Shown piece by piece: positions 43,166-50,627 of a stretch of 64,000 nt of DNA. The position numbers and the translations under genes are program-made. The notes under the pieces were generated by a model, which worked only from the letters and a program-made list of their open reading frames with translations, was not told where the DNA came from and did no database searches. This stretch comes from PALSA-612 sp963755155 (GTDB taxonomy: Bacteria; Actinomycetota; Thermoleophilia; Gaiellales; Gaiellaceae): contig CAVWIV010000016.1 of the NCBI GenBank assembly GCA_963755155.1, forward strand, positions 84,504-148,503, read 5' to 3'. Every line of letters starts with the position of its first letter. The first letter of the stretch is position 1.

Positions 43166-44076
43166 TGATCGTCCGCTGGAGCCTCGGCGAGCTCGAGCCG
43201 CTGCTCGCGGAGCTCTCGATCGAGCGCCCGCTCCTCGTCGCCAGTCCGCGCTGGGACGACTCAGGGCTCCCCGCAGCGGCCCGCTGGAGCGAGATCCCGT
43301 CGCACCGCATCGCCGTCCCCGGCGACGTCGACGGCATTCTCGCCGCCGGAGGCGGCAGCGCGATCGACACGGCAAAGGCAGCGTCCGCAGCGTCGGGGCT
43401 GCAGCTCGTCTCCGTGCCCACGACGTACTCCGGCGCCGAGTGGACGGACTTCTTCGGCGTGCGAGACCCCGACAAGCGCATGGTGGGCGGCGGCTCGGGA
43501 GCACGTCTCGCCGGCATCGTCTACGAGCCGGAGCTCACCCTCGACCTGCCCCACGCGGCGTCGGGCGGCACGGCGATGAACGCACTCGCCCACTGCGTGG
43601 AAGCGCTCTACCCCGGCGATCTCGAGCCGGCGCGCCGGGGGACGGCGCTCATTGTCGAGTGGCTGCCGCGCGTGCTCGCCGAGCTCGGCGACCTCGAAGC
43701 GCGCACGCACCTGCTCGAAGGTGCCGCCGCCGCAGGCGAGGCGCTCGCGGCGCACGGGCTCTACCTCGGCCACGCGATGGCGCAGGCGATCGGGGGCGCG
43801 TATGGGCTTCCCCACGGCGCGCTGAATGCCATCTGCCTGCCCGCCGCGATGCGCTTCAACGCTCAGGTCGCGCCTCTCGCGCTCGCCGTCTGCCCGGTGG
43901 AGACGGCCGAGGAGCTGGCACGCCTGGCGGGATTCACGCGCCTCAGCGAGCTCGGCGTGCCGGAGGCCGATCTCCCGGCTTTGGCGGCGGCGACGGCGGC
44001 CCGCCCCGGGGCCCGCGCGAACCCACGGCCGGCGAGCCCTGCGGAGATCGAGGAGCTGCTGCGCTCCGTCTGGTGA
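43165..44076 (+). CDS. Iron-containing alcohol dehydrogenase, maleylacetate-reductase-like, short
   Basis: A 303-residue group III dehydrogenase. GGGSAIDTAKAASAASG (NAD-binding), VPTTYSGAEWTDFFGVRD, NALAHCVEALYPG, HGLYLGHAMAQAIGGAYGLPHG (metal His residues) match maleylacetate reductases of aromatic degradation. It is about 50 residues shorter than usual, with the N-terminal Rossmann part trimmed. Homogentisate dioxygenase at 59.8 kb is another aromatic catabolic gene, though the pathways differ. Could also act on glycerol-like or phosphonoacetaldehyde-like substrates. Confidence 0.8.
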   Translation: MIVRWSLGELEPLLAELSIERPLLVASPRWDDSGLPAAARWSEIPSHRIAVPGDVDGILAAGGGSAIDTAKAASAASGLQLVSVPTTYSGAEWTDFFGVRDPDKRMVGGGSGARLAGIVYEPELTLDLPHAASGGTAMNALAHCVEALYPGDLEPARRGTALIVEWLPRVLAELGDLEARTHLLEGAAAAGEALAAHGLYLGHAMAQAIGGAYGLPHGALNAICLPAAMRFNAQVAPLALAVCPVETAEELARLAGFTRLSELGVPEADLPALAAATAARPGARANPRPASPAEIEELLRSVW

Positions 44077-44149
44077 GCCCGTGGTTGTAAGTGCGTCGAA
44101 ACTGCTGTTAGATACAGGCCCGGGCGTTCAACGACGAAAGGACAGCTGT

Positions 44150-44668
44150 ATGGACAAGCTCGCAGAGCTCAATAACGGCGCCAAGGTCGTCCTCGCCACG
44201 GCCATCGCGTTCCTGATCATCTCCTTCTTCAATTGGCAGGAGGTAGATCTGGGCGCCTTCGGCGAGGCCGGCGTGAGCATGTGGCACGGCGTCGGGTGGA
44301 TCGCGGGCCTGCTCGCCATCGCACTGATCATCTGGCAGGCGATCCGCCTCACGAACTTCAACCTCGAGATCGGCGTCGGGCCGGCGATGGTGACGGCGTT
44401 CCTGGCCGTCCTGCTGTTGCTGTTCACCGTCATCAAGTTCTTCGCCGACAGCGAGTTCCGGACGTGGGCAGCCTGGGTCGGGCTGATCTTCGCGCTCATC
44501 ATCTGCATCGGCGCCTGGATGAACATGAAGGCGGCGGGCGAGACCTTCGGCGATCTGCAGAAGCTCGGCGGAGGCGCGGGTGCGAGTGGAGGGACGACCG
44601 CACCGCCGCCCTCTACACCCACGCAGACCCCACCGCCACCGCCGCCCCCCACGGACGACAACCCGTAG
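44150..44668 (+). CDS. Small four-helix membrane protein with proline-rich tail
   Basis: A 172-residue protein of unknown function. Four hydrophobic helices are predicted (about 14-28, 44-62, 75-95, 106-124), followed by GETFGDLQKLGGGAG and a low-complexity tail of Thr/Pro (including a run of seven prolines) ending TDDNP. AAAGGA lies 8 bases before ATG 44150, which fixes the start. It stands alone between a dehydrogenase gene and the sulfur operon, and is closed by a hairpin. Confidence 0.8.
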   Translation: MDKLAELNNGAKVVLATAIAFLIISFFNWQEVDLGAFGEAGVSMWHGVGWIAGLLAIALIIWQAIRLTNFNLEIGVGPAMVTAFLAVLLLLFTVIKFFADSEFRTWAAWVGLIFALIICIGAWMNMKAAGETFGDLQKLGGGAGASGGTTAPPPSTPTQTPPPPPPPTDDNP

Positions 44669-44685
44669 CGCATCTCGTAGCTGGG

Positions 44686-44711
44686 CCTCTCTCGCTCGCG
44701 GGCGAGAGGGG
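44686..44711 (+). terminator. Terminator-like hairpin after the small membrane protein
   Basis: CCTCTCTCGC (44686-44695) pairs with GCGAGAGGGG (44702-44711) with one T:G pair and a six-base loop; AGCT on each side extends the symmetry. No T-run follows. It lies 18 bases after the stop codon. Confidence 0.6.
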
Positions 44712-44738
44712 CTCGAGCTATCGCCTTGAATAAGCGGC

Positions 44739-44763
44739 GCTAATTCTAGGAATTAGCTATAGT
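44739..44763 (+). promoter_or_regulatory. AT-rich operator palindrome and -10 for the sulfur operon
   Basis: GCTAATTC (44739-44746), TAG, GAATTAGC (44750-44757) is a perfect 8+3+8 inverted repeat in an otherwise GC-rich genome. TATAGT (44758-44763) directly follows and looks like a -10 box, with GTG 44773 only 9 bases further, so translation may be leaderless. The palindrome lies where a repressor would block RNA polymerase. Confidence 0.65.
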
Positions 44764-44772
44764 CACACGGCT

Positions 44773-45963
44773 GTGGCCAAGCCGCTTTCGTGCGACGTCC
44801 TCGTGGTCGGCTCGGGCGCCTCCGGCCTGGCGGCTGCGGTCAGCGCTGAGGCTGCAGGGGCGCGCGTCGCGGTCGTGACGAAAGGCGCGCTCCAATCGTG
44901 CAACTCGGCGAAGGCGCAGGGCGGTATCCAGGCCGCGTTCGGCGAGGACGACTCGCCCGAGCAGCACGCTGCCGACGTCTGGGCGAGCTCGCACGAGACC
45001 GCGGACCTCCGGCTCGTCGAGATTCTCACGTCCGAGGCCCCCGACGCCATTCACTGGCTCGAGGAAAACGGCGTCGAGTTCACCCGCGACAACGGCGGCT
45101 ACCGGCTGGCGCGCTGCGGTGGCGCGACGCGGAAGCGGCTGCTCCAGGTGGGAGACCGCACCGGTCACGCGATTACGAAGTCGCTGCGCCGGGTCGTCGA
45201 AGGCTCTACTGCGGAGACGTTCCCCAAGTCGTCGCTCGCCGATCTCGAGCAGACAGCGGCAGGCTGGCGTGCAAGCTGCGGCGAGCACGAGATCGAGGCC
45301 GGCGCGGTCGTGCTGGCGGCCGGCGGCCGCTGCTACCGCGAGGCGGAAGAGCGCGGCGAGCTGTCCACGAACCACGAGGGCGCGACGGGCGAGGTGACGC
45401 AGATCGCGCTCGGCCTTGGCGCCGAGGCACGCGACCTCGACGCGCTCCAGTACCACCCGAACGGCGGCACGTGGCCCGAGACGATGCAGGGCTACTCGAT
45501 CCCCGAGACGACGCGCGCGTACGGCGCCGTGCTCCTGAACGCCGACGGCGAGGAGTTCACCGACTCGCTGGGCGCGAGGGATGTCGTGTCGCAGGCGATC
45601 TTCGACGAGGTGGAGAAGGGCAAGGGCGTCGAGTCCCCGGACGGCCGCCCGGCGGTCTACCTCGACACCACCCGCATCCCGGAAGCGGATGCGGACATCT
45701 CGCTGCCGTACATGCTGCGCCGCTACCGCGCGGGCGGCATCGACCCCTTGAGAGAGCCGCTCCTCACGTACCCCGTCCTCCACTACCAGAACGGCGGCCT
45801 GGTGATCGACGAGCAGGGCGAGACGACCGTGCCGGGCCTGTTCGCGTGCGGCGAGATCGCGGGCGGCACCCACGGGCGGAACCGGATGATGGGCAACTCG
45901 CTGCTCGAGTGCACGGTCTTCGGCCGGCGCGCGGGGCGAGCCGCGGCGAAGGCGGCGGCATGA
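44773..45963 (+). CDS. Fumarate-reductase/aspartate-oxidase-like flavoprotein lacking the C-terminal domain
   Basis: A 396-residue flavoprotein. FAD-binding VVGSGASGLAAAVSAEAAG and NSAKAQGGIQAAFG open it; substrate-site features are DALQYHPNGGTW (His), PETTRAYGAVL, and AGGTHGRNRMMGNSLLECTVFG near the end. It stops where SdhA, FrdA and NadB continue with a helical C-terminal domain, so it is about 100-150 residues short of those families and is not a standard NadB; no nadA or nadC is nearby. The downstream gene overlaps by ATGA. Given the fumarase-like and sulfonate genes that follow, an enoate reductase for a fumarate-like sulfonate is a reasonable hypothesis. Confidence 0.75.
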   Translation: MAKPLSCDVLVVGSGASGLAAAVSAEAAGARVAVVTKGALQSCNSAKAQGGIQAAFGEDDSPEQHAADVWASSHETADLRLVEILTSEAPDAIHWLEENGVEFTRDNGGYRLARCGGATRKRLLQVGDRTGHAITKSLRRVVEGSTAETFPKSSLADLEQTAAGWRASCGEHEIEAGAVVLAAGGRCYREAEERGELSTNHEGATGEVTQIALGLGAEARDLDALQYHPNGGTWPETMQGYSIPETTRAYGAVLLNADGEEFTDSLGARDVVSQAIFDEVEKGKGVESPDGRPAVYLDTTRIPEADADISLPYMLRRYRAGGIDPLREPLLTYPVLHYQNGGLVIDEQGETTVPGLFACGEIAGGTHGRNRMMGNSLLECTVFGRRAGRAAAKAAA

Positions 45964-46851
45964 TCGCCACTGATCTCCAGAAGGTCGTCGAGGACGCGGC
46001 AGCGCACCTCTACGTGTGGGCGCTGAAGGACATTCCGCAGGACCTCCGCGACGCGCTGGCCGACGCTGCCGCCCGCGAGACGCACCCGACCGGCAAGCGC
46101 GTGCTCGACACGATCCTCAAGAACGTCCAGGTGGCGGAGGAGCGGGTGAACCTCGTCTGCCAGGACACCGGCATCGCCGTCTACTACTGCCGCGTCGGCG
46201 AGGGCTTCCCGCTCCACCCGGCACGGATCTACGAGGCGTTGTACGACGGCACCGAGCGCGCGACGGTCGAGCACCCGCTGCGCTCGAACACCGTCCACAC
46301 GCTGACGCGCGAGAACACCGGCGCCAACGTCGGCCACCGCGTGCCGATCGTGCACTGGGACTTCGTGGCCGACTGGGACGGGCTCGACGTGAAGTGCGTG
46401 CCGAAGGGCTCGGGCTCCGAGAACATGAGCTTCCTGAAGATGTGCGTGCCCGCCGACGGCGTTGCGGGCGTGAAGAAGTTCGTGCTCGACTCGATCGTCG
46501 GGGCCGGCGGCAAGCCGTGCCCGCCGGGCATCGTCGGCGTCGGCATCGGCGGCTCGGCCGACTACGCGATGCATCTCGCGAAGGAGGCGATTGCGCGGCC
46601 GGTCGGGACGCGCGAACGACGACCCGCTCGTCGCGGAGCTCGAGCAGGAGCTGATGGGACTGCTGAACGAGACGGGGATCGGGCCGATGGGCCTCGGCGG
46701 CGACGTGACCGTGCTCCAGGTGCACGTCGAGCACGCCGACACGCACATGACGCTCAATCCCGTCGCCGTCAACTACCAGTGCTGGGCGGCGCGCCGCGCG
46801 AGCGCGCACGTCTCCGCCGACGGCGTCGTCGACTTCGACCGGGACGCGTGA
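45960..46851 (+). CDS. Class I fumarase/tartrate-dehydratase-like alpha subunit, one frame break
   Basis: About 296 residues. Iron-sulfur hydro-lyase alpha subunit: LVCQDTGIAVYYCRVG contains the first cluster cysteine, PKGSGSENMSFLKM follows, KPCPPGIVGVGIGGSADYAM holds another, and NPVAVNYQCWAARR the third. An extra base near 46608 shifts the frame at ARPVGTR; NDDPLVAELEQELM continues in the next frame. Normally dehydrates malate or tartrate. Coupling to a flavoprotein before it (ATGA) and to the beta subunit after it (TGATG) shows one operon. The substrate here may be a sulfonate analogue. Confidence 0.85.
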
Positions 46852-47435
46852 TGGCTGAGCACCGGCTGACATTCCCGACGACGGAGGACGAGATCCGCAA
46901 GCTCCGCGCGGGCGACCTCGTCACCGTCGACGGCCACATCATCGGCATCCGCGACCGCACGCAGGTGCGGATCTTCGACCAGGGCGTCGAGCCGCCGTGG
47001 GACCTGAACGGTGCGTTCCTCCTGCACACGGCGCCGGGCGTCCGCAAGCTCGGCCCGGGGAAGTACGAGCCGATGTGCGTCGGCACGACGACGTCGGCGC
47101 GCATGGTGCGCTTCACCGAGCCGCTCGGCGCGAAGTACGGCGTCCGCGCGATCTGCGGCAAGGGCGGCCTGCCCGACGACGCGATCGAGCCGATGCGCAA
47201 GCACGGGATGGTCTACTTCGCGATCGTCGGCGGTGCGGCGGCGCTCGAGACGACCCAGATCGAGGAGATCGAGGAGGTCGCGTGGGAGGAGCTCATGCCC
47301 GAGTGCCTCTGGAAGTTCCGCGTCAAGGACTTCGGGCCGCTGTGGGTCGGCATCGACTCGCACGGCAACTCGATGTTCCACGACGTCCAGGAGCAGGCGA
47401 CGAAGAAGCTGGAGGAGCTCTATGAGCGCATTTGA
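46851..47435 (+). CDS. Class I fumarase/tartrate-dehydratase-like beta subunit
   Basis: A 194-residue swivelling-domain partner of the alpha subunit. LRAGDLVTVDGHIIGIRDRT, NGAFLLHTAPGVRKLG, MCVGTTTSARMVRF, AICGKGGLPDDAIEPMRKHG and VWEELMPECLWKF-type ending (AWEELMPECLWKFRVKDFGP) match FumB/TtdB. Split alpha/beta subunits are normal in archaea and many anaerobes. GGAGGAG near its 3' end serves the next gene, whose ATG lies 14 bases before this stop. Confidence 0.88.
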   Translation: MAEHRLTFPTTEDEIRKLRAGDLVTVDGHIIGIRDRTQVRIFDQGVEPPWDLNGAFLLHTAPGVRKLGPGKYEPMCVGTTTSARMVRFTEPLGAKYGVRAICGKGGLPDDAIEPMRKHGMVYFAIVGGAAALETTQIEEIEEVAWEELMPECLWKFRVKDFGPLWVGIDSHGNSMFHDVQEQATKKLEELYERI

Positions 47436-48195
47436 GTTCGACCTCGATCTCGGGCTGCCTCCGCGAAACGGCGGCCTGACGCACGTCATCGACAAGGGGC
47501 TCGGGCCGCGCGCCGTCGAGGATCTGCTCGAGACCGCCGGCGCCTACATCGACATCGTGAAGCTCGGCTGGGGCACCGGGTTCGTGACACCGAACCTCGT
47601 TCGGAAGCTCGAGCTCTACCGCGAGGCAGGCAAGCCTGTCGTCTGCGGCGGGACGTTCTTCGAGGTCGTCTACGCGCGCGACAAGCTCGACGAGTACCGC
47701 GCGTGGCTCACGAAGCACGGCTTCTCGCACGTCGAGATCTCCGACGGCGTGGTCGACATGCCGCGCGAGCGGAAGCTCGAGCTGATCGCCGAGCTCGCGC
47801 GCGACTTCACCGTCCTCTCCGAGGTCGGCTCGAAGGACGCGGACGAGATCTTCGCGCCGTACCAGTGGGTGGAGTGGATCACCGAGGAGCTCGCCGCCGG
47901 CGCCTGGAAGGTGATCACGGAGGGTCGCGAGGGCGGCACGGCCGGCATTTACCGGCCGAGCGGCGAGATGCGGACGGGGCTCGTCGACGAGATCGTGCAC
48001 GGCGTCGCGCTCGGCGACCTCATCTTCGAAGCCCCCCAGAAGTCCGCCCAGGCGTGGTTCGTGCAGCACTTCGGCCCCGAGGTGAACCTCGGCAACATCC
48101 CGCCGGACGAGGTGATCCCGCTCGAGACGCTCCGCCGCGGCCTCCGAGCCGACACCCTCAAGGAGGTGCTTCTTGGCGATCAGCAGCCCGCCTAA
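47422..48195 (+). CDS. comA: Phosphosulfolactate synthase (ComA family)
   Basis: A 257-residue TIM-barrel enzyme that adds sulfite to phosphoenolpyruvate, giving (2R)-phospho-3-sulfolactate. Recognised from THVIDKGLGPRAVEDLLE, YIDIVKLGWGTGFVTP, VVCGGTFFEVVYARDKLDEY, HVEISDGVVDMP, LSEVGSKDADEIF, KVITEGREGGTAGIY and the C-terminal GPEVNLGNIPPDEVIPLETLRRGLRADT. The family acts in archaeal and some bacterial coenzyme M synthesis and in sulfolactate formation in Bacillus spores. ComB, ComC, ComD and ComE relatives are absent nearby; instead sulfite-producing genes follow immediately. Confidence 0.92.
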   Translation: MSAFEFDLDLGLPPRNGGLTHVIDKGLGPRAVEDLLETAGAYIDIVKLGWGTGFVTPNLVRKLELYREAGKPVVCGGTFFEVVYARDKLDEYRAWLTKHGFSHVEISDGVVDMPRERKLELIAELARDFTVLSEVGSKDADEIFAPYQWVEWITEELAAGAWKVITEGREGGTAGIYRPSGEMRTGLVDEIVHGVALGDLIFEAPQKSAQAWFVQHFGPEVNLGNIPPDEVIPLETLRRGLRADTLKEVLLGDQQPA

Positions 48196-48883
48196 GGAGG
48201 TTCCCCTCGAACGCGCGGAGGAGCTGTCGGCCGAGGAGCTGATTCTCGCCGCCTACGAGCACTTCGGCGACAGGCTCTGCCTCACGTGCTCCTGGCAGAA
48301 GCAGTCGTCCGTGCTCGTGCACATGGTCGCCGAGCTGGGCGTGAAGATCGACATCGTCGAGCTCGACACGCATCTCTTCTTCCGTGAGTCCTACGAGACG
48401 CGCGAGCGGCTGGTCGAGCGCTACGGGATCGAGCTCATCCGCCCGGAGATCCCGACCGTCGCCGAGCAGCACCGCCGCGAAGGGCCGAACCTCTGGGAGC
48501 GCGATCCCGACCGCTGCTGCCACATCCGCAAGGTCGAGCCGCTGATCCGCGCCCTTCAGCCGTACGACGCGTGGATCTCCGGCATCCGGCGCGACCAGTC
48601 GCCGAGCCGCGCGGACACGCCGCAGATGGAGTGGTCCGACCGCTACCGCGTCTGGAAGCTCCACCCGCTCGCCGGCTGGGACGAGCAGCGCGTGTGGGGG
48701 TACGTGACGGCGAACGAGATCCCCTACAACCCGCTCCACGATTCCGGGTACCGTTCGATCGGCTGCATTCCCTGCACGCGGCCGATCGCCCCCGACGAGG
48801 AAGAGCGCGCAGGCCGCTGGGCGGGATCGGACAAGCTGGAGTGCGGCATTCATCTCGATGACCAGATAGGAAAGGACGCATGA
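48173..48883 (+). CDS. cysH: APS reductase (CysH, iron-sulfur type)
   Basis: A 236-residue thioredoxin-dependent reductase. LCLTCSWQKQSSVLVHM is the nucleotide-binding segment; DRCCHIRKVEPL and GCIPCTRPI supply the Cys-Cys and Cys-x-x-Cys pairs of the 4Fe-4S cluster that mark APS rather than PAPS specificity, and LECGIH holds the catalytic cysteine. TTG 48173 overlaps comA by 23 bases and has AAGGAGG 6 bases upstream, which decides the start. It generates the sulfite that ComA needs. Confidence 0.93.
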   Translation: MAISSPPKEVPLERAEELSAEELILAAYEHFGDRLCLTCSWQKQSSVLVHMVAELGVKIDIVELDTHLFFRESYETRERLVERYGIELIRPEIPTVAEQHRREGPNLWERDPDRCCHIRKVEPLIRALQPYDAWISGIRRDQSPSRADTPQMEWSDRYRVWKLHPLAGWDEQRVWGYVTANEIPYNPLHDSGYRSIGCIPCTRPIAPDEEERAGRWAGSDKLECGIHLDDQIGKDA

Positions 48884-49479
48884 CCGAGCACATCTATGCC
48901 CACGAGCATCCCGAGTCGGAGCACAGGCGAGACGGCGGCTTCACGCTCTGGTTCACGGGGCTCTCGGGCTCCGGGAAGACGACGATCGCGCACCTGGTGG
49001 GGCCTGAGCTCGACCGGCGCGGCCTCGTCGTGGAGTACCTCGACGGCGACACAGTCCGCACGCGCCTCTCGAAGGGCCTCGGCTTCTCGAAGGAGGACCG
49101 CGACACGAACATCGAGCGCATCGGCTGGGTCGCCTCGCGGCTGACGCGGCAGGGCGGCGCGGTCATCGCCGCCGCCATCTCCCCGTACGAGGAGACGCGA
49201 CAGAAGGCTCGCGAGATGGTCGAGGAGTGGGGCGCGTTCGTCGAGGTGCACATCGCAGCCACGGTGGAGGAGTGCGCCCGGCGCGACGTGAAGGGCCTCT
49301 ACGAGAAGGCCTTCGCGGGCGAGATCAAGGGCTTCACCGGCGTCGACGATCCGTACGAGGCACCGGAGAGCCCCGAGCTCGTGATCGACACCGAGGCGCA
49401 CTCGCCCGAGGAGTCGGCGCAGCTCGTGGTGGCGAAGCTCGAGGAGCTCGGGCTCGTGCCGGCGGGGGTCGCGTCGTGA
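48880..49479 (+). CDS. cysC: Adenylylsulfate (APS) kinase
   Basis: A 199-residue APS kinase. P-loop FTGLSGSGKTTIAHL, EYLDGDTVRTRLSKGLGFSKEDRDTNIERI and AAAISPYEETRQKAREMV are conserved. It makes PAPS. As the neighbouring reductase appears to use APS, this kinase probably supplies PAPS for sulfotransfer, and a sulfotransferase is encoded 5 kb downstream. Starts by ATGA overlap with cysH and ends by GTGA overlap with sat. Confidence 0.93.
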   Translation: MTEHIYAHEHPESEHRRDGGFTLWFTGLSGSGKTTIAHLVGPELDRRGLVVEYLDGDTVRTRLSKGLGFSKEDRDTNIERIGWVASRLTRQGGAVIAAAISPYEETRQKAREMVEEWGAFVEVHIAATVEECARRDVKGLYEKAFAGEIKGFTGVDDPYEAPESPELVIDTEAHSPEESAQLVVAKLEELGLVPAGVAS

Positions 49480-50612
49480 CGGCCGTCACCGTCGATCACC
49501 TGATCGCGCCGCACGGCGGCACGCTCGTCGATCGCACGGGCGACCGGCCGGACGGCGTCGAGGGCATGGAGCAGCTGACGCTCACCTCACGTGAAGTGTC
49601 CGACCTCGACATGCTCGCTGCCGGCGCCCTGTCGCCGCTCGAAGGGTTCATGGGCCGTGAGGACTACGAGGGCGTGGTCGGTGGCATGCGGCTCGCATCC
49701 GGGTTGCCCTGGGCGTTGCCGGTGTGCCTGGCGGTGGACGAGGCGCCCAAGGGCGACGTCGTCGCGCTCGCCGACGAGACGGGCCGCCTGCTGGCGACGC
49801 TCGACGTGCAGGAGGTGTTCGAGTACGACTCCGAGCGCGAGGCCGAGCAGTGCTTCCGCACGACGGACGCGGAGCACCCGGGCGTCGCGCGGCTCTACGG
49901 CCAGAAGCCGCTCTACCTCGGTGGCCGGGTCACGGTCTTCGAGCGGGTGCCGCCTCCGCATCTGGAGATCGCCCGAGATCCTGCGGAAACGCGCGCGACG
50001 TTCGCCGAGCGCGGCTGGCGGCGTGTCGTCGGGTTCCAGACGCGAAACCCGATCCACCGGGCGCACGAGTATCTGACCAAGGTGGCCCTTGAGACCGTCG
50101 ACGGCTTACTCGTCCACCCGCTCGTCGGCGACACGAAGTCGGACGACGTGCCCGCCGACGTGCGCATCGAGTGCTACCGGACGTTGCTCAGCGGCTACTA
50201 CCCGGAGGATCGGGTGCTGCTCTCTGCGTTCCCCGCAGCGATGCGGTACGCCGGGCCGCGGGAGGCGATCTGGCACGCGATCTGCCGCAAGAACTACGGC
50301 TGCTCGCACTTCATCGTCGGCCGCGACCACGCGGGCGTCGGCGACTACTACGGCACCTACGACGCGCAGCTCATCTTCGACGACTTCGAGCCGCACGAGC
50401 TCGACATCGAGCCGATGTTCTTCGAGCACACGTTCTGGTGCAACGTCTGCGGGTCGATGGCGAGCACGAAGTCGTGCCCGCACGGCCCCGACGACCGGGT
50501 GTTCCTCTCCGGGACGAAGGTGCGGGAGATGCTCGTCGAGGGCGACGTGCCCCCCGTCGAGTTCACACGGCCGGAGGTTGCGCAGGTGCTGATCGAGGCG
50601 TACCGAACCTGA
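49476..50612 (+). CDS. sat: Sulfate adenylyltransferase (ATP sulfurylase)
   Basis: A 378-residue single-chain ATP sulfurylase. SPLEGFMGREDYEGVV, GFQTRNPIHRAHEYLTKVAL (QxRNPxHxxHE nucleotide loop), HPLVGDTKSDDVPADVRI, YAGPREAIWHAICRKNYGC, VGRDHAGVGDYYGTYDAQ and FLSGTKVREMLVEGDVPP are all present, and FFEHTFWCNVCGSMAS carries the zinc-type cysteines of the bacterial/archaeal Sat form. It activates sulfate to APS for cysH and cysC. Confidence 0.95.
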   Translation: MTAVTVDHLIAPHGGTLVDRTGDRPDGVEGMEQLTLTSREVSDLDMLAAGALSPLEGFMGREDYEGVVGGMRLASGLPWALPVCLAVDEAPKGDVVALADETGRLLATLDVQEVFEYDSEREAEQCFRTTDAEHPGVARLYGQKPLYLGGRVTVFERVPPPHLEIARDPAETRATFAERGWRRVVGFQTRNPIHRAHEYLTKVALETVDGLLVHPLVGDTKSDDVPADVRIECYRTLLSGYYPEDRVLLSAFPAAMRYAGPREAIWHAICRKNYGCSHFIVGRDHAGVGDYYGTYDAQLIFDDFEPHELDIEPMFFEHTFWCNVCGSMASTKSCPHGPDDRVFLSGTKVREMLVEGDVPPVEFTRPEVAQVLIEAYRT

Positions 50613-50627
50613 CCCGGTGAGGCGCGG

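Noticed and set aside
44600..44667. Proline-rich repeat as a tandem DNA repeat or phase-variable tract
   Set aside because: It is a short coding CCG/CCA run forming the C-terminal tail of one protein, with no repeating unit beyond single codons.
44773..45963. Calling the flavoprotein L-aspartate oxidase (nadB)
   Set aside because: It lacks the C-terminal domain and no nadA/nadC is nearby; the context is sulfur and fumarase-like genes.
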